The translations under genes and the position numbers were made by a program. Shown here piece after piece: positions 44,563 to 57,196 of a DNA stretch of 64,000 nt (within the stretch, counting starts at the first letter, position 1; the number at the start of each line of letters is the position of its first letter). The stretch covers positions 1,139,245 to 1,203,244 of the forward strand of contig NW_006763138.1 in the NCBI RefSeq assembly GCF_000264905.1, given 5' to 3'. Under the pieces are notes generated by a model, which saw only the letters and a program-made list of their open reading frames with translations, made no database searches and had not been told where the DNA came from. The DNA is from Stereum hirsutum FP-91666 SS1. Taxonomy: Eukaryota; Basidiomycota; Agaricomycetes; Russulales; Stereaceae.

Positions 44563-47500
44563 ATGCCCCCCGCCCGTCCAAAGAAAGAGTCTGATTCCGG
44601 CTCCGACGACCAGCCTCCGTCCAAGGATGCCGAGACCGGCAAGATCAAACGCAAGTGAGTCCCACCTAAACAGCTCCCACCCCCGAGCTTTCTCCGCCAC
44701 TCACGCCCCATCGTGAGCATCGCGCCCAAACGAGTCGTCCTCGTTCAACTCCGCCTTCAGTGCGGGGTACCCCGCCCTTTTTGCCCTTGACACTTCCTCT
44801 TGTTCGACATCCTACCCCGCATTCAAATCATTCCAGAATCCCCGCTGATCTCTGTCATGTCCATCTTTTTACCTTTTTTTGATCTGACCGCGTTCGGTGC
44901 TGATCTCTTCCTTTCTCTCTTGTTGCAAATAGGCGTCAATCCCAGAGTGAGTGTTCCGATTCACCGTTCGGGGGTCTCTGAAAGGAGCTCACGCGAGCCC
45001 GTATAGGCTGCGATGCCTGCCGAGCGCGCAAGGTGAGGTGCGCGAGAGATAACTCGGACGATCCACAGTCTTCCTGCAAACACTGTATCGCGCTTGGAAT
45101 TCCGTGTACCTACGAGTACCAGCCAAAGAAGCGAGGTCCACCAAACCTGTAAGTCCTAGTAAGGCACTCGTGCGGTGATGTTGGAATAACACCCTCGAAG
45201 CTATCTTCGACGTCTGCAAGAAGCGGCAGCTGCAGCTGCAGCTGCTCAACAGGGACAGGACATTCAGACCCCCGGCAGCGATGGCACATCCCCCATCTCC
45301 TCAAGGCAAGATATCACGAGTCCCATACAACCGCCGTCCTCGATATCCTCAATACAACTCCCTACCTCCAGCTTCCTCGAGCAATCCCTCACCAACATGT
45401 CATCCATCTCCCAAGGCTCGATGACGTCCTCTCGCTACAGCATGGGCCAGGACAACTACTCGTCCAACTTCCCCTCGCTCACATTACCCTCCTTTCCCAA
45501 CTCTGGCATAGCGTCCGACTCGCGTTCGATCAAGAGTGGCGACTCGCAAGCCTATTCCTCGCCGGCTGATCAATTCAGCACATATCCCCTCCACAACTGG
45601 TCTTTCCGGCAGCAAAACCCCGTCATGCCCTCACCGACCGCTTTCCCACCGCTTTCGTACTTCTACCGTCCTCACAGGCTCGAGGATATCGCCCCTCGGG
45701 ACACGATCATGCTCATCGTCGCTCTCTTCTTCGACTTCGTCTACCCGTTAACGCCGTGCGTCCACAAACCGTCCTACATGGCCGATCTGCATGCACGACG
45801 AGAAGAGCGGGACCCGTTGTTCTTTGCCCTTGTAATGTCCACCGTGGCATCGACTCTGGTACAGCTCCCTAGGTCGTATCTGCCCATGGAACGGCATGCG
45901 GTCCGCAAACTCGCCCAGACGTGCCACGAAGCCAGCAGACATATCTCAGTCGCTTCATACGACCCGCCGGCTTCGATCCACGTTGTTATCCGGTACTTGT
46001 GCGTGGCTTTTCTTTTAAATCTTCTTCTCGCGCATCTGTATTGGTTTATTTTTTGACATGAGCCCTTTTCCACAGTGACTGCTGTTACCATTTTTGCGAG
46101 GGCCACGACGCCACACAGCATGCAGCTTTCGGCGAGGCCGCTCACATCGCTGTAACCCTTCGCATGCACGAGGAGTCGTCGTATGAGGGACTCGACTACA
46201 TCGAGTGCGAGATCCGTCGGCGCACGTTCTGGTTGCTCTTTGGAGGTCTGTCGTCCATCTTCACTTTATCCACCGGGGGCCACACTAGACCTTGAGTTTC
46301 CTTTTGATCCCCCTTGCAGCCGACAAGTCGATGTCGATCCTTCTAGGAAGGCCAATCTGTCTCCGGGACGAAGATTGCACGGTGCACTTCCCGAAGGAGG
46401 TCGATGACGAGTTGTGAGTAACGTTTAACCCACTCTGCCCTCCCGAAGTTTGTCCCTAGTATTACCGTTCTCATCGCTTGCGTACCGCCCGACTGACTTT
46501 TTGCCCACCACCCCGTGTCACGCCCAGCATCACACCAAGCGCATACCTCCCACAACCACACGGGAAGACTTCTCTCGTGTGCGGCTTAAATTACATTACG
46601 CGCATCTTTGCCCTATTGGGCGAGATCCTGGTCCGGATCCGGGTGGACAAGCGATCGCCGCCTCAAGGACAGTATGCCACCGCTCGTCTCGAGGAGGTCC
46701 AGTCGCTCCACTCGCGCATCATGTCGACGCTGCACCATGTCCCGGAGCCGTTCAGGCTGAAGAAGACGCACACACAGTCGCATTTGCCCCCGGATTATGG
46801 CGGGGCTGGGTTCAGACAGGCGACGTTCGCGGAGGTCAAGGACTTCTTCGATAATCCGAATGCGTCCCGTGCCAACGCCCTCAATCCCTTTTTGGTCATG
46901 CAGGCGAATTTGTATGTTACCCAGGTGAGCCAGCCCCCGTCTTTTTTATTTCGTCTGCCAGGTCTGCTGTGCTATTCATTTGGAGGCGCATGGGATGACT
47001 GGTTTCTCACTGCGACTATTTATGTTCTGCTAGCAATTGGTTCGTTTCGTGATCGAACAGTATCGGGACGAGCTTGTGACATCGATCCGAGGGAACATTG
47101 ATGACCAGCGGGTCGCTGATGATAGGGAGGCGGTCGCGAGTGACCTGCTCAATATTCTCCATAGGTATGTATTGCCCTCTCCATACTCTCTCGCAGCTCG
47201 CCACCTTGGCATCCCTGCCTCGTGCCACCCAATCAATTTGTTTCGCTCTGAGAACTAACCGGTACTTCCCTTCAGTATCCCAATTCAGTCCATCGCCACG
47301 AATGGGCCCTCACTGGTGCGTTAAACACACACGGAAATTGACCTGGTTTATTCCGTTTTTGGGCTCATCTCGTCTTGTTCTTGTGATGTCAGGTCCATAA
47401 GGTCCGGTTCGTCGCTTCCACGCTGCTCGACGCGCTGCGAAAGGCAGAAACTGCACCCGCGTCGGCCGCTCGTGCGCACGCCTTCCTCTGTACGTCCATT

Positions 47501-47900
47501 TTAAAAACATATCATATCGTAGCATTCTCATGTCTCATGTCTCCTCTCATTTCCGCCGGTGTTTTCTCTCACCTGTTCTTTTCTTGTCACTTGCACTGCT
47601 CGTCTTTGCTCTTCGTCTTCTGATCCACGTTGTTGACCGGGTGTGGCGGGCGATATGATATGATACCATAGGGGACTTCCTTTCGATCTTATCGGAAATC
47701 GAGAGGAACTATCTGTGAGTACACTTTCCTGTCATTCGTCCTACCCCCGGTTTCAGTTAATAGATGCTCGGGGGCATGTAGTTCGTGGAAGTAGAGTTTG
47801 AGCTGACCGCGTGTTGTATGTTGTATCTCCTTCCAGACTGGACGACGATAGGGACGGCACGTCGAGTGGGGACGGTATGCCCATGGTTGGCGGTAATTAA
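44563..47900 (+). CDS. Zn2Cys6 transcription factor with fungal-specific domain
   Basis: Twelve exons close in phase: 44563-44654, 44933-44946, 45007-45148, 45201-45998, 46076-46245, 46320-46413, 46528-46924, 47034-47164, 47276-47315, 47393-47489, 47672-47714, 47837-47900; about 693 aa. The DNA-binding cluster is complete, Cx2Cx6Cx11Cx2Cx6C (CDACRARKVRC ... CKHCIALGIPC), at about residues 36-67, followed by the linker KKRGPPNLYLRRLQEA and a poly-Ala run. Residues 90-230 are Ser/Pro/Gln-rich. From about 230 comes the fungal_trans-type middle homology region (LMLIVALFFDFVYPLTPCVH-type block, FFALVMSTVASTLVQLPR, EIRRRTFWLLFGADKSMSIL, LGRPICLRDEDCTVHFP). It binds DNA in the nucleus as a zinc binuclear cluster protein, probably to CGG-containing sites; targets cannot be read. 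Exon 2 has only 14 nt and the intron at 47490-47671 is long (182 nt). Confidence 0.9.
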
Positions 47901-49374
47901 GACTGCTTAAACCGGTGACCTCAGAGATTCGGTTGCGTGGTCTCAGTTCGATGCTCGCACCGACACGAGTATTCACGGCCACATAGACGGCCGATATCTC
48001 CATCTCGATGCTTCACTACTCCCAAGTCGACACAGATATGAACGACACGCGCTCTTTGTCAACGCTCACACTCCTTTTGCTGGACACGAGGATACATGAT
48101 TCTTTCTTACCGTTCACACAACGTCTTCCTCGCCGTATGTTTGCTAACTATTTATGTCTGTCTGATCTGCGCTTCCCCTCCTCCTCCTTGTGTCCATATC
48201 CATATTTCGTTCTTCGGTCGTTTCGTTTCTTGGGTACGAGTTAGGTCTACGTGTACGATGATACTTGATACCCCCCGTCCCCTTTCCTTTGGTTGTCGCA
48301 TTTCGCCCACTCAATCGGTCCTTATGCTTGCTTGCTTGCCTTGTTCTTCCCTTGGGATCGTTCACATAGTATTTTTGATGTTGTTGATGATGATGATGAT
48401 GTCCTTTTCCTTGAGAGATATACACCCACTGGTTTTTTTTTTCAATCTTTGCATCTATACTGTCTTTTTACTACCGGATGGCGGGGTTGATTAGGTTGTT
48501 GAGTAGTAAGTAGGTTCAAGCCAGCTTTCGTCTCGAACTGTATTACATAGTTTTATGTCTGTCTTTTCCCCTTTGCTCGGCTGCTTTCAAGGTTTACCTC
48601 CTTCCTTCCTCCCTCCCTGTCCGTCGAAATGTTATCGAGTTCTCTTGTTTCCATATGTTCCGTCTCTCGTTCCTTTCTCAGAGTCCAGACTGTATGCTTA
48701 CTCTCGTCCGTTCATTTTGATTTCGTTATTTATTGCTGGCACCGAGTTGAGCAGTCATTCTTCAAGTTTCGCTGATACTTATTCAGGTTGGCACATTTGG
48801 CAACTTACAAGTCCAAGTCTCGCTGGCACCAGGCAGAGAGTATAATACTTCTCGTCGCCGCTAATTTCTAAACAAGTTCATCTTGAAGGCACCGGTTTGA
48901 TGATGATCGCAGCAAGCCACGTTATGGAAGCACTTGACCGTTCTCGTTAGCCTGCAATTTCCTCTCTTCCCTTCCCTTCCGACCCAAGAATTCGACCCCA
49001 CCGCATGCGCAGTGGCGGCACGGCCAACCAATTGGGTGCGACCGGGCAGCCGCGGCAAGTCCGGCGGATCCCGGTGGAGGCGTTGTTGTTTCCGAGAATG
49101 GGTGGAATTCAATCCTTTGTTCGCGCGTCGCGTCGTAGGAACTTACAGTAAGGGTTCGCCGGAGCTCCTTTCGCGCAATCTTTCCTTGAGTAAGAGTTAA
49201 GAGTCAGAGTCAGAGCTTCTTGTACAAGGTTCGTTCATTTGTGTTTGTTACTTTTGGGTCTGTGGCTCCGCTCGTGGCTTTTCGTATTCATTCGTGGGAA
49301 ATGACATACAATTGGTTTTTAAGCGCCGACACGCGTCGCGACTCGCCACCGTTTGGTTCATCCGCGTCGCCACC
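47901..49374. other. 1.5-kb intergenic region
   Basis: Pyrimidine-rich, low-complexity DNA downstream of the transcription factor, then the promoter of AOS1. There are short TGATGATGATGATG (near 48385) and poly-T tracts (48436). Open frames are short and compositionally biased; I see no gene. Confidence 0.5.
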
Positions 49375-52345
49375 ATGTCTCTACACGATTCGAGCAAGAG
49401 CATCCCGGTTCAGATTACTGAAGGTTGGTCTGTCTGTCGCAGAAAATGCAATGGTCGTCTCTTTGCTCACGCGAGCGTTTTGGAATCTGTAACTAGATGA
49501 AGGCGCCCTGTATGACCGTCAAATCCGTCTCTGGGGTCTCGAAGCTCAACAAAAGTGCGTATACTTACACTTTGCCTAGCCCGAAAACGCCTCGTTGTCC
49601 TTTTGTCTCGTACTGACACATATGGTTTGAACTTCACATCTGCGCTTTGCACGTGCACTAATGCCTGCATTCTTCAATTGGCTGATCATCGGGTTTACCT
49701 TCCGTACCACGCACAACCCCTCTCCCTGCGATGCTCAAATGACTGTTGGCTGCGACACTGATGGTTCTACGATTAGAATGCGCAACGCCACGATTCTGAT
49801 CGTCAACCTGAAAGGCGTGGCGACCGAAGCGATCAAAAATATCGTCCTCGCGGGCGTAGGGAAGCTCGTCATACTTGACGGAGAGAACGTGGCGGAGGAG
49901 GACCTCGGTGCGGGGTTCTTCTTCCGAGACGAGGATGTGGGGAGAAAGGTTAGTGCTTAACTGACTGATCACTGGTGCATACATAGTACCGCAGGTCATG
50001 GCACGGACAGTGTGGTAAAGCACACGTCCCAGACTGTCAGCCGTGATTGTCTGCTGTGCCTTTGTTCCCCTCCTTGTGGGCCTCGTGATATGCTTTGCAT
50101 GGATTCTCTTCCTCTTGGGAGTGATTCGGTCCGCTCTTTCTGCTATTTTTCATTATGGACCACGATTGGGACGCGTTGGGACCGAGAGACTTTGCTGCCT
50201 CTACGTTTATCCACATCTAACGTATGCAGCTCCATCTATGGTGCTAACCAAGCTTGTCCCGGCACCGTCCATCCACCGGTCGAGACCAGGTCAGGTCGGA
50301 CCCTCTGTACCTCTCCCTCCTCTCCAACCAGCGTTCTTCTTCCCCTCCTTCCCTGCATTCTATTGTTCGGAGCATGACCGCCCGCTATTTCTCCCCACGC
50401 ATCTACACTGACTCCGGGAGAGTTAGGAAGTAAAGATGGCCTATACGTTTAGGCACTCCTGCCCGTGCGCGCTCCATGTATGGCGCACTCACGCGCCCCC
50501 TCCTCCGTCCTGTAATGTCCTGACCCAAGGCACTTATAAATGCCCCGGAGGTCAGGTCGTACGGACGTCCAAGCCCTCGTGATACCATTGGCTGCATAAC
50601 ATGAATACCTCTTCAGGCCTGCTCTCTCCCTCTCCTTTTCATGCCCCGCTACTTTCGTCAGGCTATCCACCGGCTGACTGACTTACTGACTTGTCTTTTA
50701 TTTTTGTTTCGGTTCGGCTCGGTGTCTATACCCTCCCATATACCGTCGGCTTCGGTTTGGGTTTGGGTTTGGAATTGAATTGGATTGGCTTACGCTTCGG
50801 GCCTGGTTCCCCTCCCCTCCCGCTCTCTCCTTTCCTCGTGCAAACCTTTCATAGCGGGTCGAAGCCGCTAAAAACAGGATCGGAGAACTTAATCCGCTGG
50901 TGACCATCGAGGTAATCCCGGATGCGATCGCTTCGTTGTTAGAGATCGAGGGCGGACTGGACAAGTTGGTGGGTAGGGTGGATATGGTGTGTGCGACGGA
51001 TTTGGGGAGGGATGAGTCGGTGAGTCTTGGTTTTTTCTCTCGGATTATGTTTCTTTTTCTTCCTTGGAGGGTAGTTTCGGTAGTGTGTGTGGCTGCGATC
51101 TATTATGTTTCGGTATCTTCAGTCCGCGTCGCTTTCATTCAACTCGGATTCGGGTTGAGACATGTGTCATACGGCGCTCCGTCTCTATCCTCATCCTCGA
51201 ATACCTGACCTTTTAAAAAGAACTTGCTAACATCCCCTGCACCCCTTGCGGTATATCTCTTTCTTCCCTATATTCGAACAGATCCGCATAAACGAAGCAT
51301 GTCGGAGACTAGGCAAGCCCATGTACGTCGGGGGAAGCTACGGCCTGCTCGGATACATCTTCTGCGACTTGCTGAAGCACGAGTATATCGCACCGTACGT
51401 CCGTTGCCGTTAACTCCGTTTTATTCATACTCCTGTACCTTCCTCCCTTGCCTCTCGCCCCTGCCATGTCATATTCTTTTGATACCTGCTACATTACCCC
51501 TCCATGTCGCTTTTCCGACTCCTGATCCTTCATGCACTTGATCCCCGAGCGGACTTGATCTTTGACCGACTGATCTTCATTCTTTATCTTTGTCATTTTC
51601 GTTTGTGGGTGCGTATTCACAGGGACCGATCGGGCAACAAAGAGAATGCGAAGAACTCGCTCGCGTCTGTGCAGTACTGTTCGCTAAAAGAAGCCCTGAC
51701 GCATAATTGGGCGGGAATGACGAGGAGGCAGACGAAGGAGTTGAATCCGGCTGTGGTGTTCGCTGTGCTTGGTTCGTGTTTCTGTTCCTCTTTCCCTTCC
51801 TCCCCCTCAGTATCCACCTCCACCTCCACCACCACCTCCACCTCCACCTCTACCTTGTGCTCTTCCCTGTTTTCCTTGCTGACGGGGGATGTGCAGCGAT
51901 CTGGGAGTTCCAAGCTAAACATCAAGGAAAACTTCCGAGTGAGCTGGAAGAGGCGGATGAGCTGGAGGCGATCGCGAATAAGATGATCAAAGAGGCGGAT
52001 GTGAATAAGCAGATATTGACCGTCGCTCCGAGGGACCTGATCGAGTGAGTTTTTCCGTCTCCCCACTCACTCCTCATGCACCTTCTTCACCACCTACCTA
52101 CCTACCTACTACCCACCCACCCACCGCCCTGAAAATATTCTAACGCCTTTTTCCGGGCTGGTAGGACGATGGCCACGACCGCCTTCGCCGAGTTCTCGCC
52201 CGTGTGCGCCGTCGTTGGAGGACTATTGGCACAGGATATCTTGAAGGCGTTGGGTGCGAGGGAGGCGCCGCTCGCGAATTTCTTTACGTTCGATGGGAAT
52301 ACGGGTGGTGGGACTGTGGTGAGGATGAGGATGGCGGGACCGTAG
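49375..52345 (+). CDS. AOS1: SUMO-activating enzyme subunit 1 (Aos1/SAE1)
   Basis: Adenylation half of the SUMO E1; pairs with Uba2, which carries the catalytic cysteine. Eight exons close in phase: 49375-49423, 49497-49554, 49777-49948, 50855-51019, 51282-51394, 51623-51771, 51897-52044, 52165-52345; about 344 aa, normal for the family. Residues 17-36 are DEGALYDRQIRLWGLEAQQK, the E1 signature. The Rossmann core follows (ATILIVNLKGVATEAIKNIV, LVILDGENVAEEDLGAGFFF), then RVEAAKNRIGELNPLV, VDMVCATDLGRDES and YVGGSYGLLGYIFCDL. The C-terminus has EFSPVCAVVGGLLAQDILKA and TFDGNTGGG, also conserved. Start context is strong (CCACCATGT). All introns are longer than usual here (73, 222, 906, 262, 228, 125, 120 nt). 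The KRE6-type gene starts 712 bp downstream on the same strand. Confidence 0.93.
49949..50854 (+). other. 906-nt intron 3 of AOS1
   Basis: Joining AAG|GTTAGT at 49949 to CATAG|CGG at 50855 gives FFFRDEDVGRKRVEAAKNRI, the expected E1 sequence, so no coding exon is missing. The intron holds pyrimidine-rich DNA and a (GGTTTG)n tract at 50754-50772. No snoRNA box pair or open frame of note was recognised. Confidence 0.75.
50754..50772 (+). repeat. GGTTTG tandem tract in AOS1 intron
   Basis: GGTTTGGGTTTGGGTTTGG is about three units of a telomere-like G-rich repeat inside the long intron. Probably simple sequence. Confidence 0.55.
51811..51854 (+). repeat. CCTCCA/CCACCT tract in AOS1 intron 6
   Basis: About seven imperfect CCACCT units fill the pyrimidine-rich part of this intron. 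Simple sequence. Confidence 0.55.
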
Positions 52346-53057
52346 TGCTCTGTTTTTGGTTTTGTCGTTTCGGTTTTGCTTGATTTCCTGTAGTTGACCG
52401 GGGAAACAGACAGAGGGAGTGCTACTGCTTGCTTGAGAGGTCATCATGGGATATGCCAAGTCACTTGTCGCCCTCTGCGACCTTTCTGCCATTCTCTGGG
52501 CCTGCGTAATTCTTTAGACAGCAGTAAAAGTTGAAGCTGCCAAGCTTGTCTTGAAGTACTGAGCTCGACATTGTACACATATTCATGTGTACTGTTGACC
52601 AACTACGCCACCGAGCCACAGAGGGGATAAAACGGCGAGATAAGACCGTGTTGGGCCACAGCGCGCGAACAGCGCCAAGCTGCTGGATGTGAGCGGAGAA
52701 CGCGGTCACAAGCCCGACGCAGAATGAGGATCAGACGCGTGTTGTTCGTGAACGAGCTCCCACACGCCCGAAGTAGCTGCCCGCTCTGATGATTGCTGAG
52801 AACTCGAGCTATGAAGGCTTGACGACTGGTGCCACCGACGCTGTCCGAGCTGTGTTCCTGAGGGGAGACCGGCGGAAAGGTGAAAGAAGGCGTGGGTGCT
52901 GCGGGTGAACAGATGCTGACGTAAGAGGTAAGCGGAGAGGAGGGGTTGTGCTGGAGCCAAGAGGCACGACGACGTCTGGCAAGTGACGGTCAGCTCGCAG
53001 TCGCCATTTGATACTCCTCCCCACAGCTCTCCGCACCAGCTCCCTCCGTCCGAGGCC
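52346..53057. promoter_or_regulatory. Region upstream of KRE6-type gene
   Basis: About 710 bp between tandem genes, holding the AOS1 3' UTR and the KRE6-type promoter. Small frames on the minus strand lack any recognisable motif. Confidence 0.5.
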
Positions 53058-55650
53058 ATGGCCACAAGGCGAGATGCCCCCAATCCCGCCCTCTACAACC
53101 CAGTCCCGAACCCCCCTCACTCTGCCAGTGGACATATGACTCCCTCAAATTCTGGCCAGATGCTCTCTCCCAATGGCCTACCCCCAAGGCAGGATCCGAT
53201 GACCCAGGGCGTAGCGTCGGGCTCCGTTGGCGCGTCCTATGGCCCTTATTCCGTGCGTGCAATTTTTTCCCCGTCTTCTGGCCTCGCTTTTGTTCTAAAT
53301 CGACGTCGATGCGCAGTACAACGCAAGAGGAAGCGGCCTCTACAATGCCTCCCGATTCAGCGCAGCACCCTCAGAAACGTCCGTAATGACGTCTTCTGGC
53401 GGAGGCGAGAAAGCACTCCCCGCCTCCTCCGCAACCGTCCCTCTGTACATGTGGGACCAGACAGACCCTGACCTCGACGACCCGTTGCATAATCCGGACC
53501 CGAAACGGGATGCGTCGTCGTTCACGATCTTCTCAGCCCGTGGGTGGGCCAACGTCGGGTTTCTGGTCATCATTCTCGCTGGGTTGATCACTCTCTTCGC
53601 CGGCTACCCGATCATTGTGGCGACGACGGGGAAGGGGCAGAGTACGCTGGGGGGAAGTAATATCGGAGGGACGAACTCGAGCGGACAGGTGCCTTCGTTC
53701 CCGGGCATGCCGACGCTTATCGACGACGATACGGACGAGAGCGTGTATACGAGGACCGGGTCCGATGGGAAGAAGTATAATTTGGTGTTTAGTGACGAGT
53801 TCAATACGGATGGAAGGACGTTTTGGGAAGGCGACGACCCGTTCTGGGAGGCTATGGATTTCAACTACTGGTGAGTGTGCTGCCTTTGGACGGTTCTGTC
53901 GCCTTTGCTCATCAAGCGATTGATTGCAGGCCCACCGGCGATCTGGAGTGGTATGATCCTCAGGTGAGAGGAGCTGCAGACTGTGTACGATAAGCTGTCG
54001 TCTCATATAGTATGCAGGCCATCACAACGAAGGACGGGAAGCTCGTGATTACCATGACCGAACAAAACACACACAATCTCAACTTCCAAAGTGGTGAGTA
54101 TATCGTTCACTTGTTCGTGCCACCGCCACTCATAATTTTCCCAGGCATGTTACAATCATGGAACAAGCTATGCTTCACAACAGGCTACGTCGAAGTGTCC
54201 GTGAGCTTGCCTGGTTCTCACAATTCCCCGGGTTTCTGGCCAGGTAAACTACTCAGTCTATTCTAAACATAATCCGACTAATCCCGTTTTGCAGGTATCT
54301 GGACTATGGGTAACTTGGTATGCTAACACCTCTACAACGACTCCTGTGTCATATATCTAACGTCCCCAACAGGGCCGCGCTGGATACGGTGCCACAACCG
54401 AAGGTTCGTCCCCCCACTCCTCCCACCATCATCACATCCACATCTCCTAACACCCCCTCGCACCACACAGGCATGTGGCCCTACTCCTACGACACCTGCG
54501 ACCTCGGCACCTTCCCCAACCAAACCAACCCAGACGGAACGACCCCCGCCGCCGCCCTCACCGGCTCAACCTGGGGCACCGAACTCTCCTACCTCCCCGG
54601 CCAACGCACCTCCGCCTGCACCTGTTCCGGCGAAGACCACCCCGGACCATCGAACTCCCGCGGGCGCTCAGCCCCAGAGATCGATATCATCGAGGCGCAG
54701 ATCGACGTCGACGTGATGCGCGGCCAAGTCTCGCAGTCGCTGCAAGTCGCGCCGTTCAATTATTTGTACGAATTCGATAACGATACGTCTGTGTCGCCGA
54801 TCTACGACGATAGCATCACTTCGTTGAATTCGTATAAGGGCGGGCAGTGGCAGCAGGCGGTGTCGGCGCTGACGTATATCGACGAGGACGTGTATAATGA
54901 TGAGAATTATGCGACGTATGGGGTCGAGTATTGGAGTAATCGGGATAATAGGGACGAGGGGTATATTACGTGGTATTCGCAGGGGACGCCGAGTTGGAAG
55001 GTCACGGCGGGGTCGATTGGGGCGGATTCGGAGGTGGAGATTTCGGAGAGGTTGATTCCGGAGGAGCCGATGGTGAGTGGTTTGGTTTGAGGGGAGTGTG
55101 TGCGAGGACTGACGGAAATGTGGCTTGGTTTTTGATAGTATCTGGTTATCAACTTTGGTATCTCGCGTGAGTAGCTTTAGCACCTCGGCGTGCTTGAGCA
55201 CTCACTCACACTCACATGCTTTGTTCCCATGTTCTCTCGTTTACAGCTTCGTTCCAAGCCGCGGATTACAAACATCTCGTCTTCCCAAGTGAAATGCGGA
55301 TCGACTACGTCAGGGTCTATCAACGTGCAGACGTCGAGGACGGACTGTCGTGCGACCCGCCGAATTACCCTACGGCTGATTATATCAATGAGTGCGTCCT
55401 TGCCTTCTCTTTCTCCTCCCTTCTCCGTGTCCTTCTCCTTTTGCTCTGTCTCCGGGATCTCCTTCTGTCCCTGTCCTTGGGTATCAGTCCCTCCCATCCC
55501 ATTCCCCTCATTCGCATTCGCATCAGGACCGAACTGACGCTCTGACACGTTTTCGACAGTCATATCGAGGCGTATAGTAACCCGAATCTGACGACGTGGG
55601 CCGAGGCCGGGTTCTCCTTCCCGAAGAACTCGATGTACGATGGGTGTTAA
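53058..55650 (+). CDS. KRE6/SKN1-type GH16 membrane protein, beta-1,6-glucan synthesis
   Basis: Needed for beta-1,6-glucan assembly in the fungal wall; type II membrane protein of the secretory pathway. Eleven exons close in phase: 53058-53252, 53317-53870, 53930-53963, 54018-54093, 54145-54243, 54295-54317, 54373-54403, 54471-55072, 55139-55166, 55247-55391, 55560-55650; about 625 aa. A Ser/Pro-rich cytosolic tail precedes one membrane segment ([20 protein letters not shown], about residue 145). The lumenal GH16/SKN1 domain has [20 protein letters not shown], the block [40 protein letters not shown] and the catalytic motif EIDIIEA near residue 406 with both glutamates present. [11 protein letters not shown] closes the fold and a Cys sits at the very end. 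Exon 6 is only 23 nt. Whether it corresponds to Kre6 or Skn1 cannot be told from one gene. Confidence 0.93.
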
Positions 55651-57196
55651 GCTTAAGTAGGTGTTGTTGAAAGATTAGCTCTACTTCTGCTCCTGCGTTT
55701 GCTTGTCCTTGTTGTGGTGCGTCGTTTCGTTAAAGCGCTTCTTCTTTTCCAATATGACTGATGAATGGTCTTGTAGCCTCTATTACGACCTTACCTCCAT
55801 GACGTGACATCTTTTCCCTTTCCCATCCTTCCCTTAATTCGATATTGTCCCAGCCTACCTGTTTTCTGTTTCTGCGCGGATTCTCGACTGTTTTACTTCT
55901 ATCTGTCTCTGCATTTCACGCCACCACGGACCATGTTCTCCATTCACTCCCTAGACCCCATTCTGAGATCGCACACAATGCCTTGATAACTCCCCCATTA
56001 ACCCCACCCCCACCCCCGTCTGTCTCCATCCTCATGTATTGTCCCTGTGGTCTATTACTCACCCTTGCACCCGCCCACCGTCACCGTCACCGTCACCGCC
56101 ACTCTCACTCTTATCACCGCACCTCTCGTCGTCGTCACCATCAATTCCCCGCCGCCACATATTCATCCACCGTGCCTATGCTCTCCGTCCCCGTTCCCAT
56201 CACCGTCTTCGTATATAGTACTACATCTAGGACTATCCTTGTTAGCCACCTACATACCTGTTTACCTACCTACTCATTTTTACAACACTTTGCTACCCCT
56301 TCACTTTTACAACACGTTTGCTACCTCCCACACATCTAGCTACCGCGCGTTCCTCGCTCCTCACCCTTCACTCTTTACTACTCGTCCTGTAGTAGTATAC
56401 CTGTCTGTCCCTGGACTTTTTTTCTTTCACTTTTCCCCCCTACTCCTTTTCACTTTCTGTTGCGCCTCTTTACATCCAGAAAGAAACGAACGCTGATTCA
56501 GATACGTTGATTCCGAGAGTCTGCGTGCATTGACAGTGACAAGCAAAACGTTGACAGCCCGACCCGACGCATCCTGTCACGGCGAATTCAGCCCGTGTCG
56601 TGTCGTCTCTTCCATTCATGGCTCCATTCTTCGGGCTCCCATGCATCATCGCATGTTCTCCGGTGCCTTAGACCTTGGTGGCGTTAGACCGTGCGTCACG
56701 TCGAGAATTGTATTACAATAAAGCACTGGATCGATTCGGACGAAAACACTGGCACTTTGCACAGCGTTCGGGATTATGTTACAGACAGTGTTAAATTTGT
56801 ATTTCATTTTACCCGGGATGCATATGGGAAGGGCTGGGCGCAGAGCTTAAGTTATGAGCGTACGTACTCGTACTGCTATTACGCTTTGAATCGTTCGTTC
56901 GTCATTGCATGCATGGGTAAGTGCCCCATTGAGTCGCCAGCTTTCAATTGACAGACGGAGTGAATGGAGGGTCACTGTGTGTGGCGTCGGGTCGGACGAA
57001 CAAGTGGCGGTTGGATTATCGGTAGTAGCGCGGACGGGAGAAGATGGATGTCGGGTTTGCAAATGGGGGGCCGCACAAGCCCAGGCTGAGGCATCGATAT
57101 AGCCAGCAGCCAGCAGCCACACTCCATCCATCTTTTTATTTCTCTTTTTCTCTTTTGCTTTCTTGATTCAAGACCATCTACTCGCCGACGCAAAGG
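55651..57196. other. 1.5-kb intergenic region with simple repeats
   Basis: C/T-rich DNA with a (CACCGT)n tract at 56075-56098 and short repeats (CTACCTAC, TTTTACAACAC twice at 56277-56310). Frames across it are Ser/His/Pro-biased and have no start or splice support. The last part holds the promoter of the folate gene. Confidence 0.5.
56075..56098 (+). repeat. (CACCGT)n microsatellite
   Basis: About four CACCGT/CACCGC units in tandem in non-coding DNA. Confidence 0.65.

Noticed and set aside
49949..50854. Hidden coding exon in the long AOS1 intron
   Set aside because: The flanking exons already join to the expected VGRKRVEAAK sequence without a gap.
56047..56496. 149-codon plus-strand frame upstream of the folate gene
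   Set aside because: Ser/Thr/Pro/Leu-rich translation of C/T-rich simple sequence, no ATG context or motif.
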